Source: Paraburkholderia haematera (lineage in GTDB: Bacteria; Pseudomonadota; Gammaproteobacteria; Burkholderiales; Burkholderiaceae). Taken from it: DNA of 64,000 nucleotides. Made by a program: the position numbers and the translations under genes. Of this stretch, positions 43,042-53,381 are shown in pieces. The stretch lies in assembly GCF_905220975.1 (NCBI RefSeq), contig NZ_CAJNBK010000002.1, positions 558,001-622,000 of the forward strand. Direction: 5' to 3'. Every line of letters begins with the position of its first letter. The stretch's first letter is position 1. Under the pieces are notes generated by a model, which saw nothing but the letters and a program-made list of their open reading frames with translations, did not search any database and was not told the origin of the DNA.

Positions 43042-44553
43042 ATGATGGACACCGTCGTACAACATTACCTGAAGAAGTTCGGCGTCAGCGAAGAGACGCA
43101 ACGCTTTCTCGCCAAGCCGCAGAGCATGTTCATTGGCGGCGCCTGGGTGCCGCAAGGCGAACGGGAATCTTGCGCGGTGATCGAGCCGTCCACCGCGGGC
43201 GTGATCACCCACATTCCCTTGGGCACGACCGCCGATCTGGATCGCGCGGTAGAGGCTGCCCGCAAGCAATTTGACGGTGGCGCGTGGCGCAGGCTCAAGC
43301 CTCTTGAACGCGAGCGGCTGATTCATCGGCTCGCCGATCTGATCGAAGCGAACGCAACGGAGTTGGCCGAGATCGAATCGATCGACGTAGGCAAGTCCGT
43401 CGCCATTGCGCGTGACGTCGATATTCAAGGCACGATCGACACCTTCCGCTATTTTGCCGGTTGGGCGTCGAAGCTCCACGGCCGCACGGTTGAACCCTCC
43501 CTGCCGGGTGACTACGTTGCCTATACCCGCAAGGAACCCATTGGCGTGATCGGCGTCATCGTTCCATGGAACTTCCCGCTGCAAACCATGGCGTGGAAGG
43601 TGGCGGCGGCGCTCGCCACCGGTTGCACAACGGTGATCAAGCCCGCCGAACTCACCTCGCTGTCGACGCTTCGCTTCGCAGAGCTGGTGCAGGAGGCCGG
43701 GTTTCCGGACGGTGTCATCAACGTGATAACCGGGCGCGGGCGCGATATTGGCGCGGCCATGGCGGCTCATCCAGGTATCGACAAGATCACGTTCACGGGT
43801 TCCACCGAAGTGGGCCGCACGGTCGGGCACACGGCTGTGGGCGGCTTCAAACGCCTCACGCTCGAACTGGGCGGAAAGTCTCCGGTGCTGGTGCTGGAGG
43901 ACGCCGACATCGACGCAGCGGCCCAAGCGGTCGCCAACGGCATCTTCTTCAACTCCGGACAGGTTTGCGATGCGGGCACACGCGTGTACATCCAACGCGG
44001 CATTCATGACAAGTTTATTGGCGCGCTGATCGAACACACACGCAAGATGAAGATCGCGCCCGGGCTCGATCGGGATTGCTTCATCAGCCCGCTGGTGTCC
44101 GCGCTTCAGAAGGATCGCGTCACTTCCTATATCGAAGCCGGCCGCCGCGAAGGCGCGGAAGTCGTGCACGGTGGCCATGAACTGGATCGGCCTGGCTATT
44201 TCGTCGAGCCAACCATCTTCGCGCACTGCCGCAGCGACATGAAGATCGTCCGGGAAGAAATCTTCGGGCCGGTACTGGTGACCGCTCCCTTCGACGACAT
44301 AGGCGACGCGTTGTCGCTGGCGAACGACTCGCCGTACGGTCTCGCGGCCGCGATCTATTCCAACGACCTGAACCGCGTGCACAAGCTGATTCCTCAATTG
44401 CACGCAGGAACAGTCTATGTCAACGCGCATAGCACCATTGATCCGTCGATGCCATTCGGCGGATTCAAAGAGTCCGGCTTCGGCAAGGACCTCGGCCCGG
44501 AGCAACTTGATCATCTGATGGAAAGCAAGGCGGTCTGGATCACGCTGCACTGA
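43042..44553 (+). CDS. NAD(P)-dependent aldehyde dehydrogenase
   Basis: A 503-residue ALDH-superfamily enzyme that oxidises an aldehyde to a carboxylic acid. The active site is C309 ('NSGQVCDAGTR') and E275 ('LELGGKSP'); the cofactor region 'PWNFPLQTMAWKVAAALATGCTTVIKPAE' is typical. It belongs to the broad group of amino- and betaine-aldehyde dehydrogenases, so the substrate is not fixed. An AGGAG site precedes the ATG pair at 43042/43045. It is the first gene of a unit with a permease and a GMC dehydrogenase, divergent from the second LysR gene. Confidence 0.93.
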   Translation: MMDTVVQHYLKKFGVSEETQRFLAKPQSMFIGGAWVPQGERESCAVIEPSTAGVITHIPLGTTADLDRAVEAARKQFDGGAWRRLKPLERERLIHRLADLIEANATELAEIESIDVGKSVAIARDVDIQGTIDTFRYFAGWASKLHGRTVEPSLPGDYVAYTRKEPIGVIGVIVPWNFPLQTMAWKVAAALATGCTTVIKPAELTSLSTLRFAELVQEAGFPDGVINVITGRGRDIGAAMAAHPGIDKITFTGSTEVGRTVGHTAVGGFKRLTLELGGKSPVLVLEDADIDAAAQAVANGIFFNSGQVCDAGTRVYIQRGIHDKFIGALIEHTRKMKIAPGLDRDCFISPLVSALQKDRVTSYIEAGRREGAEVVHGGHELDRPGYFVEPTIFAHCRSDMKIVREEIFGPVLVTAPFDDIGDALSLANDSPYGLAAAIYSNDLNRVHKLIPQLHAGTVYVNAHSTIDPSMPFGGFKESGFGKDLGPEQLDHLMESKAVWITLH

Positions 44554-44682
44554 AGCGCAATTGTGCCGCTGACGCCCTGAGACTTACGCGAGCCGAGCGC
44601 CGCGTGACGAGCGGGTGTCGCGGCCGGCATGCATGGCGAATCCATCTCTATTCCATCAACCTCTCAATACAGCCAGGGGTAC

Positions 44683-46209
44683 ATGATGCAAGCAACAGAC
44701 GAAGCAATTAAAGGTACCGTAGTTGGGATCGAACACGGGGCTATCGAAGGTCATTCAATCGATTTTATTCCGGATAACGAAAGAACGGACCGGCTATCCA
44801 GGCAGGGACCGTTCTGGTTTCTGGGTAATTTCACGTTCTTCACCATGACCATCGGCTTTGTCGGTCCCAGCATTGGCCTGAGCGCGCTGTGGACGACGAT
44901 AGCCGGTACGCTGGGCATCATGTTCGGCACCTTGTTCATGGCCTTTCACGGATCGCAGGGCCCTCATCTCGGCTTGCCGCAGATGATTCAGTCGAGAGCG
45001 CAGTTCGGCTATCGCGGGGTCATTGTCGTGTTGCTGGCGACGCTATTCGTGTTTGCGGGATTCAACATCGTCAACCTGGTGTTGATGATGCAGGGTCTCA
45101 ATGCACTGTTCAACTGGGATCCAATCAAGGTGGCGTTGGCCGTCACGGTGCCGGCTTCGATTCTGGCCATTTTTGGCCACGACTGGATGCACCGCAGTTT
45201 CAAATGGGCGTTGTATCTGTCGCTTCCGTTGTACGGTCTGGTAACGGTAGCCGTCCTGATGCACTGGGTGCATGACGTGCCGCTCGCCGCTGTCGCACCG
45301 GGCGCGGCGCCGACGCCGCCACTGGGCTTCAACTGGACCGCGTTCATAGCGCAATTCGCAGCCGCCGCCAGCTACAACATCGCTTACGCACCCTATGTGT
45401 CCGACTATTCTCGCTACCTGCCGAAAAACACGCCGAGCGGCAAGCTGATCGCGGCGGTGTTCCTTGGCGCATCGCTGTCGGGCGCGTGGATGATCGCGAT
45501 TGGCGGCTGGCTCGCGGACCATCTGCATGCAACCGATGTGCTGGTCGCGTTGAATCAGGTGGGTAGCGATCTGGCGCCGGGCATGGGCAGCGTGGTGGTT
45601 GGCGTCACGATCCTGGCGTTTCTGCCGGTGATCGCGATGAACATCTACAGCGCCAAATTGACGGCTATCACGGCAGTTGATTCGTTCCGCAAAATCCAGC
45701 CGACGCCCAGGACTCGCATTCTGGCGATCCTCTTCGTGGTGATCCTTCAACTCGGCGTGGCGCTGAGCATCTATACCTCGGGCAAGGGTCTCTCCGTGCT
45801 GAATATTTACCTTGTCGTCATGCTGTATTTTCTGGTGCCCTGGACTGCGGTCAACCTGACGGATTACTTTTTCGTCCGCAAGGGACGCTATGCGATTCCG
45901 CACTTTTTCATGCCTCACAACAACCTGTACGGCACATGGGGCGCGCGCGGTTTGCTGGCGTACGCGATCGGTTTTGTCGCGATGATTCCATTCTTTTGCG
46001 TTCTCGACGGCTCAAATGAAGTGTATGTCGGCCCGCTTGCCCGCGCGATGGGCAGCGTCGATCTGGCCTGGCTGGTCGGGCTGCTCGTCTCGGGGATCGC
46101 GTATTACGTGCTGTCGCGCTCGCTCGATCTGAAGTACGAGGCATCGGTCATCGCCCAGATCGAGAAGACCTCACCGCAATACACCACCGGCGACAAGAAT
46201 CGCTACTGA
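44683..46209 (+). CDS. NCS1-family permease
   Basis: A 508-residue transporter with about twelve helices. The NCS1 (nucleobase:cation symporter 1) pattern appears in '[20 protein letters not shown]', '[26 protein letters not shown]', '[13 protein letters not shown]' and '[11 protein letters not shown]'. Known NCS1 substrates include cytosine, uracil, allantoin and hydantoins; here it probably imports the substrate of the neighbouring oxidoreductases. I start at the ATG at 44683 ('[11 protein letters not shown]'). It lies 129 bases after the aldehyde dehydrogenase and 44 before the GMC gene. Confidence 0.9.
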   Translation: MMQATDEAIKGTVVGIEHGAIEGHSIDFIPDNERTDRLSRQGPFWFLGNFTFFTMTIGFVGPSIGLSALWTTIAGTLGIMFGTLFMAFHGSQGPHLGLPQMIQSRAQFGYRGVIVVLLATLFVFAGFNIVNLVLMMQGLNALFNWDPIKVALAVTVPASILAIFGHDWMHRSFKWALYLSLPLYGLVTVAVLMHWVHDVPLAAVAPGAAPTPPLGFNWTAFIAQFAAAASYNIAYAPYVSDYSRYLPKNTPSGKLIAAVFLGASLSGAWMIAIGGWLADHLHATDVLVALNQVGSDLAPGMGSVVVGVTILAFLPVIAMNIYSAKLTAITAVDSFRKIQPTPRTRILAILFVVILQLGVALSIYTSGKGLSVLNIYLVVMLYFLVPWTAVNLTDYFFVRKGRYAIPHFFMPHNNLYGTWGARGLLAYAIGFVAMIPFFCVLDGSNEVYVGPLARAMGSVDLAWLVGLLVSGIAYYVLSRSLDLKYEASVIAQIEKTSPQYTTGDKNRY

Positions 46210-46253
46210 TCCACCGACGAGCCCGTCGAGATTTTAGGAAGCAGGCAAATATC

Positions 46254-47945
46254 ATGATTACCGAGCAATTCGATTACATCATTGTGGGCGCCGGATCGGC
46301 CGGATGTGTATTGGCCAACCGGCTCACCGAGGACCCGGCAGTCCGTGTTCTGGTGCTGGAATACGGCGGCAGCGATCGCAGCGTCATCATTCAGATGCCG
46401 AGCGCGTTTTCGATGCCGATGAATACGAAAAAGTACAACTGGAAGTATCAGACCGCCCCCGAGGCCCATCTGAACGGCCGCCAACTGCACTGTCCGCGCG
46501 GCAAGGTGCTGGGAGGCTCGTCGTCGATCAACGGTCTCGTCTATATTCGCGGCCATGCGTGCGACTTCGACGAATGGGAGGAACTCGGCGCGCGAGGCTG
46601 GGGGTATCGCAACTGTTTGCCCTATTTCCGCCGCGCGGAGAGCTACAAGTTCGGCGGCGACGCGTACCGGGGCGGGGAGGGGCCGCTCAGCACCAACAAC
46701 GGCAATAACATGGCGAATCCGCTGTACGGTGCATGGATCGAGGCGGGTGCGGAGGCGGGATACATCAAGACGGAGGACTGCAATGGCCATATGCAGGAAG
46801 GCTTCGGCGCGATGCACATGACCGTCAAGGACGGCGTGCGCTGGTCTACCGCCAACGCCTATTTGCGCCCGGCAATGAAGCGGCCCAATCTGACCGTAGT
46901 CACGAATGCGATGACACGTCACGTGATTCTCGAAGGCAAGCGCGCTGTCGGGGTTGCGTACGATCAAGGCGGGGTCACGCATACCGTGCGATGCCGTGCG
47001 GAAGTATTGATCGCCTCGGGTCCGATCGGCTCGCCGCACTTGCTGCAACGCTCCGGCATCGGACCTGCCGACGTGCTGCGCAAGGCGGGGATCGAGGTCA
47101 GGCATGACCTCCCGGGCGTGGGCGAGAACCTGCAGGATCACGCGGAGATCTATATCCAGTACGCGTGCAAGGAACCCGTCACGCTCAACGCAAAAATGGA
47201 CCCGTTCAGCAAATTCATGATCGGGCTGCGCTGGCTCCTGTTCAAGGATGGCCTCGGCGCCAGCAACCATTTCGAGGCGGGTGGATTCATCCGCTCGGAA
47301 GCGGGATTGCGGTGGCCGGATATTCAGTTCCATTTCTTGCCCGCGGCCATGCGCTATGACGGCGACAAGCCGTTCAAAGGCCACGGGTTCATGGTGCTGA
47401 CCGGACCGAACAAGCCGAAGAGCCGAGGCTACGTGCGAGCGACGTCGGCCGATCCCTATACGCACCCGGAAATCCGCTTCAACTACCTGGATCGCGAAGA
47501 GGACCGGGAAGGATTCCGACGCTGCGTTCGGTTGACGAGAGAAATCATCGGTCAGCCGGCCATGGACCGTTTCCGCGATGTCGAACTCGCGCCCGGACCG
47601 GACGTGCAAACGGATGAACAGATCGACGCCTTCGTCAGGGCGAACCTGGAAAGCACGATGCATCCGTGCGGTTCGTGTCGCATGGGGGAAGACGATATGG
47701 CTGTGGTCGATTCCGAATTGCGGGTTCGCGGCATTGAGGGTTTACGCGTGATCGATTCGTCGGTATTTCCGACCGAACCCAACGGCAATCTGAACGCGCC
47801 GACGATCATGCTCGCCGAACGTGCGTCCGACCTGGTCCGGTCGGTGTCCATGCTGCCCTCGTCCGACGTTGACGTGGGCCTGGCCGAGGGATGGGAGACA
47901 CGGCAACGCACCCATGCGCCAACGCGAGATTTGCACGTCGAATAG
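46254..47945 (+). CDS. GMC oxidoreductase, choline-dehydrogenase-like
   Basis: A 563-residue FAD-dependent alcohol dehydrogenase. The FAD motif is '[21 protein letters not shown]', followed by the GMC signatures '[26 protein letters not shown]' and '[18 protein letters not shown]'. The C-terminal active-site region reads 'HPCGSCRMG' and '[22 protein letters not shown]', close to BetA. It oxidises a primary alcohol to the aldehyde that the aldehyde dehydrogenase two genes upstream can take to the acid. Choline is only one candidate; there is no betaine-type regulator (BetI) or BetB in the unit. Confidence 0.9.
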   Translation: MITEQFDYIIVGAGSAGCVLANRLTEDPAVRVLVLEYGGSDRSVIIQMPSAFSMPMNTKKYNWKYQTAPEAHLNGRQLHCPRGKVLGGSSSINGLVYIRGHACDFDEWEELGARGWGYRNCLPYFRRAESYKFGGDAYRGGEGPLSTNNGNNMANPLYGAWIEAGAEAGYIKTEDCNGHMQEGFGAMHMTVKDGVRWSTANAYLRPAMKRPNLTVVTNAMTRHVILEGKRAVGVAYDQGGVTHTVRCRAEVLIASGPIGSPHLLQRSGIGPADVLRKAGIEVRHDLPGVGENLQDHAEIYIQYACKEPVTLNAKMDPFSKFMIGLRWLLFKDGLGASNHFEAGGFIRSEAGLRWPDIQFHFLPAAMRYDGDKPFKGHGFMVLTGPNKPKSRGYVRATSADPYTHPEIRFNYLDREEDREGFRRCVRLTREIIGQPAMDRFRDVELAPGPDVQTDEQIDAFVRANLESTMHPCGSCRMGEDDMAVVDSELRVRGIEGLRVIDSSVFPTEPNGNLNAPTIMLAERASDLVRSVSMLPSSDVDVGLAEGWETRQRTHAPTRDLHVE

Positions 47946-48303
47946 GGGAGTGGCCGGCGTGTGGGCGGGGAAATAACTTCCTCAGCAGCCCGTCAGTTTG
48001 AATCGTTGGCGCGCTGGGATTCGCTCATCACCCCTCTGATTAGCAGGATAGGTTGGGCACGGCGTTTCCGGTAGCATCCCTTCCTGCATACGGGCTTGAC
48101 TGTCTCGTCGGTGGTGTTGAAAGTGCGAACGTTGGGCCAAAATAAGCTGAAAGCTAGAAGCCTGAGAGACCCCAATGAGAGCCCGGAAAACGTGTGCAAA
48201 ACCGGCGGGCTCTGCGCAGGAAAACTACTCGACAATGCTGACCCGCATGGTTAGTGGGTACTGCCGCTCGGGGGCGGCAGTACCCACGCGGGAATAGCCG
48301 CGC
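47946..48303. other. Intergenic region with long hairpin
   Basis: About 360 bases between the GMC gene and the convergent PAS-LuxR gene. It contains a 14-bp perfect hairpin near its right end and no convincing gene. Confidence 0.5.
48254..48287. terminator. Long perfect hairpin 3' of the PAS-LuxR gene
   Basis: A 14-bp perfect stem GTGGGTACTGCCGC/GCGGCAGTACCCAC with the 6-base loop TCGGGG sits 16 bases past the LuxR stop and between convergent genes. There is no T run on either side, so it is not a textbook terminator; it may stop transcription by another route or be a mobile or recombination site. Confidence 0.45.
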
Positions 48304-48906
48304 CTACCTGTCGCCCAGTTGGGCGATTCCATTGGAAAGATTCTTGAGCCACAGGCTCATCAAGCCTGCCCGTCCTCGCACGCCGTATTTTCGAAAAATC
48401 CCGGTGATATAGGAATGGGTGGTCGAGGCGGCGAGGCCAAGTTGCTCGGCGATCTGTTTCTCAGTCGCCTCGGTCAGCAACAGTTCAAGAACCTTGCGTT
48501 CATACGGCGCAAGGACGGATAACAGTGCCGAGGGCGCGGCCTCCCGGCGGCGGAGCTCGGTCACGTCGCGGGCTACACCGACGCGCAGGCGCTCGTGCTC
48601 CAGCCAGCGTGCCGACCACGTGACATAGACGTCGTCCCCATTTTTGTGGCGATAACGATTCTCAAAGCCGACCCGCTTGCGGCCGGCCAATACTTCTTTC
48701 GCTTCCTTGCGCGTGGCGTCCTGATCGGCTGGAACCACGAAGTCGATAATGAACTGATCGACGAACTCGCCCGGTTTATAACCAAATATATCCTCGCACG
48801 CAGGGCCGGCATGGCGTATACGTCCGTGCTCGTTCACGAGGAAGATTGCGTCGGGCGAATAATCCGCGGCAGTGATGACAAGGTCTGAGATGAGTTCGCT
48901 TTTCAT
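48304..48906 (-). CDS. PAS-LuxR regulator
   Basis: A 200-residue protein with an N-terminal PAS domain at residues 10-125 ('ITAADYSPDAIFLVNEHGRIRHAGPACEDIFGYKPGEFV') and a C-terminal LuxR-type helix-turn-helix at about 132-195 ('LAPYERKVLELLLTEATEKQIAEQLGLAASTTHSYITGIFRKYGVRGRAGLMSLW'). No receiver domain is present, so it senses a ligand, light or redox signal directly. It is divergent from icd. The ATG is at 48906 with no strong ribosome site visible. Confidence 0.85.
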   Translation of the reverse strand: MKSELISDLVITAADYSPDAIFLVNEHGRIRHAGPACEDIFGYKPGEFVDQFIIDFVVPADQDATRKEAKEVLAGRKRVGFENRYRHKNGDDVYVTWSARWLEHERLRVGVARDVTELRRREAAPSALLSVLAPYERKVLELLLTEATEKQIAEQLGLAASTTHSYITGIFRKYGVRGRAGLMSLWLKNLSNGIAQLGDR

Positions 48907-49271
48907 GGCCGTGTACGGGCTTGGGTGCTGCCGGATCGCGCCTGCGAGACCACCCTCGAGCGATGCTTGAGAGATGGCCGCAGGCCGCGTTGGGGAAACA
49001 GCGTATCGCGATACAAATTGATGGTCAATTTTACTGGTCGGGTAGGTGGGCGCACTGGTCAGCGTGGATCATATGGCCCCGGGGTGACACGATCCAGGGT
49101 ATAGGACGATTCGCATTTAAGCGAATTCTTCATTCTTCGATTGCAATGCAAGCCTAACGTGAAAAGGGCGCGCGGTTTAGCCCGCTGGAAAGCGAAGTCA
49201 GGCAAAATTCAACTGCCAATGCCGGTCAGTGACACCAGTCACCATCCCATTTCACGATCTCGAGGTAATGA
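48907..49271. other. Divergent gap, PAS-LuxR / icd
   Basis: About 365 bases. It holds a dyad (49109-49126, separate entry) and a short GTGAC-ACCA-GTCAC hairpin at 49229-49242. A small frame at 48921-49157 has no ribosome site or family character and is not called. Confidence 0.5.
49109..49126. promoter_or_regulatory. Dyad ATTCGC-N6-GCGAAT upstream of icd
   Basis: A perfect 6-bp dyad with the spacer ATTTAA lies about 150 bases upstream of icd and 200 from the PAS-LuxR start. It is a plausible regulator site; nothing in the sequence says which regulator. Confidence 0.4.
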
Positions 49272-51509
49272 ATGACTACCCAGCAACCTACGATCATTTA
49301 CACCCTGACCGACGAAGCGCCGCTGCTGGCGACGAGTGCCTTCCTGCCCATCGTCCGCACGTTCACCGCGTCGGCCGGAATTCACGTCGCCGCGAGCGAC
49401 ATTTCAGTGGCCGGGCGCATCCTGGGCGAATTTCCGGAGTTTCTGACCGAGGCGCAACGGGTGCCCGATAACCTGGCCGAACTGGGTCGTCTGACCTTGC
49501 TGCCCGATACCAACATCATCAAATTGCCCAATATCAGCGCCTCGGTGCATCAGCTGGTCGGTGCGATCAAGGAGTTGCAGGGGAAGGGCTACCACGTGCC
49601 GGATTTCCCTGAGGAACCGAAGACCGAAGCCGAGAAGGCTATTCGTCAGCGTTACTCCAGGTGCCTCGGTAGTGCCGTCAATCCTGTGCTGCGCGAGGGC
49701 AACTCGGACCGCCGCGCGCCTGGCGCCGTGAAGAACTACGCTCGTAAGCACCCTCACAGCATGGGCGAGTGGAGCATGGCTTCGCGCACCCACGTGGCCC
49801 ACATGAAGCACGGCGACTTTTACCATGGCGAAAAGTCCATGACTTTGGACCGCGCCCGCGACGTGAGGATGGAACTGCTTACCCGGAACGGCGAGACGAT
49901 CGTACTCAAGCCGAAGGTCTCATTGCTGGACGGCGAGATCATCGACAGCATGTATATGAGCAAGAAAGCGCTCTGCGACTTTTACGAAGAGCAGATGGAA
50001 GATGCCCGTAAGACCGATGTCATGCTGTCGCTGCATGTGAAGGCCACGATGATGAAGGTCTCGCATCCGATCGTATTCGGTCACGCCGTGAAGATCTTCT
50101 ACAAAGATGCCTTTGAGAAGCACGGCAAACTGTTCGACGAACTGGGCGTGAACGTCAACAATGGCCTCGTGAACCTCTACGACAAGCTGGAGAGCCTGCC
50201 TACTTCCAAGCGCGAAGAAATCATCCGCGATCTGCACGCGTGCCACGAGCACCGGCCCGAACTGGCGATGGTGGATTCGGCCAAGGGGATCTCGAACCTG
50301 CACGCCCCCAACGACGTGATCGTGGATGCATCGATGCCGGCCATGATCCGCATTGGCGGCAAAATGTGGGGCGCCGACGGCCGTCCGAAGGACACCAAGG
50401 CGGTGATTCCGGAAAGCACGTTCGCGCGTATCTATCAGGAGATCATCAACTTCTGCAAGACCAACGGTAACTTCGATCCGGTCACAATGGGCACGGTCCC
50501 CAACGTCGGACTGATGGCCCAGCAGGCTGAGGAATACGGCTCGCACGACAAGACGTTTGAAGTACCCGAAGCGGGCGAGGCCCGCATTGTCGATATCGCC
50601 ACAGGCGAAGTGTTGCTCGTGCAGAACGTGGAAGAAGGCGACATCTGGCGCATGTGCCAGGTCAAGGACGCGCCGATCCGCGACTGGGTCAAGCTGGCGG
50701 TCACCCGCGCCCGCAACTCCGGCATGCCGGCCATCTTCTGGCTGGACCCGTACCGCCCACACGAGGCCGAGGTCATCAAGAAGGTCGAGACTTATCTCAA
50801 GGACCACGACACGACCGGTTTGGACATTCAGATCATGTCGCAGGTGCGAGCCATGCGTTATACGCTGGAGCGCGTCATTCGCGGGCTGGACACCATCTCG
50901 GTCACAGGCAATATCCTGCGCGACTACCTGACCGATCTGTTTCCCATCATGGAGTTGGGCACCAGCGCGAAGATGCTCTCCATCGTGCCGTTGATGGCCG
51001 GCGGCGGCATGTACGAAACCGGGGCGGGCGGCTCGGCGCCCAAGCACGTCAAGCAGCTGGTGGAAGAAAACCATCTGCGCTGGGATTCGCTGGGTGAATT
51101 CCTGGCGCTGGCGGTGTCACTGGAGGACCTGGGCATCAAGACCGGCAATGCCAAGGCCAAAATACTGGCCAAGACGCTGGATGATGCCACTGGCAAGCTG
51201 CTCGAATACAACAAGAACCCTTCACCCAAGACGGGACAACTGGACAACCGCGGCAGTCAGTTTTATCTCGCCATGTACTGGGCGCAAGGGCTGGCCGCGC
51301 AAACCGAAGACGCTGCTCTTGCCGCGCATTTTGCGCCGTTGGCGAAGCAACTCACTGAGAACGAGCAGGCTATCGTCGCCGAATTTTCGGCCGTGCAAGG
51401 CCAGCCGGTGGACATCGGCGGTTACTACATGCCCGACACGGAAAAGCTGGATGCCGTGATGCGTCCGAGCAAGATTCTGAACGCGGCGCTGTTGGCGACA
51501 CAGGCTTAA
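49272..51509 (+). CDS. icd: Isocitrate dehydrogenase, NADP-dependent, monomeric
   Basis: A 745-residue protein of the monomeric IDH family, which decarboxylates isocitrate to 2-oxoglutarate with NADP+. The family pattern is clear: '[31 protein letters not shown]', '[27 protein letters not shown]', '[13 protein letters not shown]', '[22 protein letters not shown]'-like loops, '[24 protein letters not shown]' and '[31 protein letters not shown]'. The length fits (homologues are 735-745). A GAGG ribosome site precedes the ATG at 49272. A hairpin follows the stop. This form is unrelated to the dimeric Icd, so two IDHs may exist in this genome. Confidence 0.96.
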   Translation: MTTQQPTIIYTLTDEAPLLATSAFLPIVRTFTASAGIHVAASDISVAGRILGEFPEFLTEAQRVPDNLAELGRLTLLPDTNIIKLPNISASVHQLVGAIKELQGKGYHVPDFPEEPKTEAEKAIRQRYSRCLGSAVNPVLREGNSDRRAPGAVKNYARKHPHSMGEWSMASRTHVAHMKHGDFYHGEKSMTLDRARDVRMELLTRNGETIVLKPKVSLLDGEIIDSMYMSKKALCDFYEEQMEDARKTDVMLSLHVKATMMKVSHPIVFGHAVKIFYKDAFEKHGKLFDELGVNVNNGLVNLYDKLESLPTSKREEIIRDLHACHEHRPELAMVDSAKGISNLHAPNDVIVDASMPAMIRIGGKMWGADGRPKDTKAVIPESTFARIYQEIINFCKTNGNFDPVTMGTVPNVGLMAQQAEEYGSHDKTFEVPEAGEARIVDIATGEVLLVQNVEEGDIWRMCQVKDAPIRDWVKLAVTRARNSGMPAIFWLDPYRPHEAEVIKKVETYLKDHDTTGLDIQIMSQVRAMRYTLERVIRGLDTISVTGNILRDYLTDLFPIMELGTSAKMLSIVPLMAGGGMYETGAGGSAPKHVKQLVEENHLRWDSLGEFLALAVSLEDLGIKTGNAKAKILAKTLDDATGKLLEYNKNPSPKTGQLDNRGSQFYLAMYWAQGLAAQTEDAALAAHFAPLAKQLTENEQAIVAEFSAVQGQPVDIGGYYMPDTEKLDAVMRPSKILNAALLATQA

Positions 51510-51516
51510 GAAAATC

Positions 51517-51543
51517 GGGCTGCCCTGTCAATCAGGGCAGCCC
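51517..51543 (+). terminator. Hairpin terminator after icd
   Basis: An 11-bp perfect stem GGGCTGCCCTG/CAGGGCAGCCC with a 5-base loop begins eight bases after the icd stop. The downstream tract is only weakly T-rich, so efficiency is uncertain, but placement and stem strength favour a terminator. Confidence 0.7.
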
Positions 51544-51651
51544 ATGCTCTGTTGCTCGTTGACCGCCATCTTTCTGGTCCCGGTACCACGTTAGGCGACA
51601 ACGAACGGATCCGGAGAATAGGCCAACTCCGCATGCGTGAAGACTGTCCTC

Positions 51652-53241
51652 TCAGGAAAACATCGAACGCGTGTAAGACAGCAGGCGGGGCACGATTTCC
51701 TCTTCCAGACGCGCTACCGTCCAGTCCCGCTTCGGCGCGGATACCACCATCGCGCCGAGCACCTGACCGTCAGCTTCGACGATCGGCGCGGCGACGTTGA
51801 CTTCGAACATGATCGATTGCTGGTCGGTGAACGCATAGCCCTTTTCGCGTGCGGCGACGATGGCTTGCTGCAGGGTGTTTCTGTCGGTAATCGTGAACGG
51901 CGTGATCGGCTTGGGCGCGCTGTTCGCGAGGACGGTATCGAGCCGGTCATCGTCCAGCGTCGAAAGAATCGCGAGGCCGCCCGACGTACTGAGTGCGGGC
52001 AGCCGTCGGCCGACGAACGCCGTGTGGTAGTCGGCGTGCGGATGGCTTTGTACGTGCAGCAAGTGAACGATGTCGTTGTCCGCCAGTATGCAAAACGAAC
52101 AGCGTAGCCCGCAGTGGTCACGCAGTTGCACCAGACGTGGCCAGATCGTCTTGATGATGCGGTTGCTCATCTGGAAGTTGAACAGCATGTCGAGCGTCTT
52201 CACGGTCAGCCGGAAGGTCTTGTGCCGCGCATCCTTCTCGACGTAGCCACACGCCATCAGCGTCTCGACGATGCGTTGGACCGTCGCGACAGGGAGTCCG
52301 GTCAAGCGGTGCAGGGCAGTCAGCGTAGGCACCGAGTTGGCGGGCGTGAACGCTTCGAGCACCCGGAAGCCGCGCGCGACCGACGCGATGAACAACGGAT
52401 CGTCTTCGTCTTCCTCAGGGGCCGTCAAGGCGTCCTTGCCCTCGGCCGGGCGCGATACCGCGCGCGACCACGTCTGGATCCTCAGATTGGAGAGAGCGCG
52501 CGCGGTGGCCAGCACGGGCTGCACAACCTGGCTGACCAGATCGTCCTCGCTTACTTCGCCAAGCCATCCGGATACCGATACGGCGGCTAGACACTCGCCA
52601 TCCGCGTCGAGCACGGCGGCGCTGATCGTCGTTTCGTCATTGACCGTGCTGCCGGCTTCGAGGACATACCCTCGCGCGGCAGCATCCGCCAGCGCGCGTT
52701 CGCAGGCGGCCTGCTCGCCGGGCGCCTGGACCGCATCGGAAGCTTCCGCCAATTCCGCGATGCGCCCAGCCAGGACCTCGGCAGGCAGGCGCGACAGCAT
52801 CGCGCGTCCGGGGGCGCAGGCGAGCGCGGGCAAGCGTTCGCCGATCGGCGCCATGGCGCGCGAATGAGCGGCGGACGGCACCCGCGCGATGTTGACGATA
52901 TCCGCGCCCTGCATCACCCACAGGTCCGCGCGCAGATGCGTGCGTGCGCTCAGATCGACCAGCTCGGGCATGGCCAGATCGATCAGGTGATTCGTGCTGA
53001 TGAAGGTGTGCGCGATACACGCGCTCCGGTACGTCAGCGACAGCGCCAACGACACCTCATCGCGATGCAGGTACCCGCAGCGCACAAGGGTATGCGTGAC
53101 GCGTTGCGCGCTGCTGCGGTTCATGCCCGTCAGCGCGGCGATTTCGGCAATGCGCAGATCAGGCGCAGCAGGGCCAAACGCCTCTAACACCGCCAGCGCT
53201 TTGTCGAGCGCCGCGATCCGAGAACGATGGTCTTCACTCAT
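51652..53241 (-). CDS. Tandem IclR regulator (two IclR units in one chain)
   Basis: A 529-residue protein made of two complete IclR-type regulators. Unit 1 has a winged helix at residues 10-65 ('KALAVLEAFGPAAPDLRIAEIAALTGMNRSSAQRVTHTL') and an effector domain at 85-255. An acidic linker ('APEEDEDDP', 275-283) follows. Unit 2 has a winged helix at 285-345 ('GFRVLEAFTPANSVPTLTALHRLTGLPVATVQRIVETL') and an effector domain at 360-525. IclR proteins normally have one unit of about 260 residues and dimerise; here a dimer may be built from one chain. It is divergent from the polyamine transporter genes and probably controls them. The start at 53241 follows an AGAGGAA site. Confidence 0.88.
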   Translation of the reverse strand: MSEDHRSRIAALDKALAVLEAFGPAAPDLRIAEIAALTGMNRSSAQRVTHTLVRCGYLHRDEVSLALSLTYRSACIAHTFISTNHLIDLAMPELVDLSARTHLRADLWVMQGADIVNIARVPSAAHSRAMAPIGERLPALACAPGRAMLSRLPAEVLAGRIAELAEASDAVQAPGEQAACERALADAAARGYVLEAGSTVNDETTISAAVLDADGECLAAVSVSGWLGEVSEDDLVSQVVQPVLATARALSNLRIQTWSRAVSRPAEGKDALTAPEEDEDDPLFIASVARGFRVLEAFTPANSVPTLTALHRLTGLPVATVQRIVETLMACGYVEKDARHKTFRLTVKTLDMLFNFQMSNRIIKTIWPRLVQLRDHCGLRCSFCILADNDIVHLLHVQSHPHADYHTAFVGRRLPALSTSGGLAILSTLDDDRLDTVLANSAPKPITPFTITDRNTLQQAIVAAREKGYAFTDQQSIMFEVNVAAPIVEADGQVLGAMVVSAPKRDWTVARLEEEIVPRLLSYTRSMFS

Positions 53242-53272
53242 TAGGGGTTCCTCTAGGGACGGCAAAAAGTCA

Positions 53273-53301
53273 TTGACATCGACTTTTGGTCGGCCAATGA
53301 T
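53273..53301 (+). promoter_or_regulatory. Promoter candidate for the polyamine transporter, with dyad
   Basis: A perfect -35 TTGACA (53273-53278) is followed after 17 bases by a weak -10 AATGAT (53296-53301). The dyad TTGG-TCGG-CCAA (53286-53297) lies between them, a position where a bound repressor would block RNA polymerase. IclR binding here is inference. Confidence 0.45.
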
Positions 53302-53381
53302 TGCGTCAATCGAATAACAGTAAAGATAATCGCATTGCGGTAAAACGTCAAGTGTTCACGGCAAAATCAAGGAGCAACACA

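Noticed and set aside
42949..44550. 533-codon minus-strand frame opposite the aldehyde dehydrogenase
   Set aside because: Exact shadow of the dehydrogenase; no independent support.
48921..49157. Possible 78-residue protein upstream of icd
   Set aside because: No ribosome site, no family character, odd composition; it overlaps a dyad in a regulatory gap.
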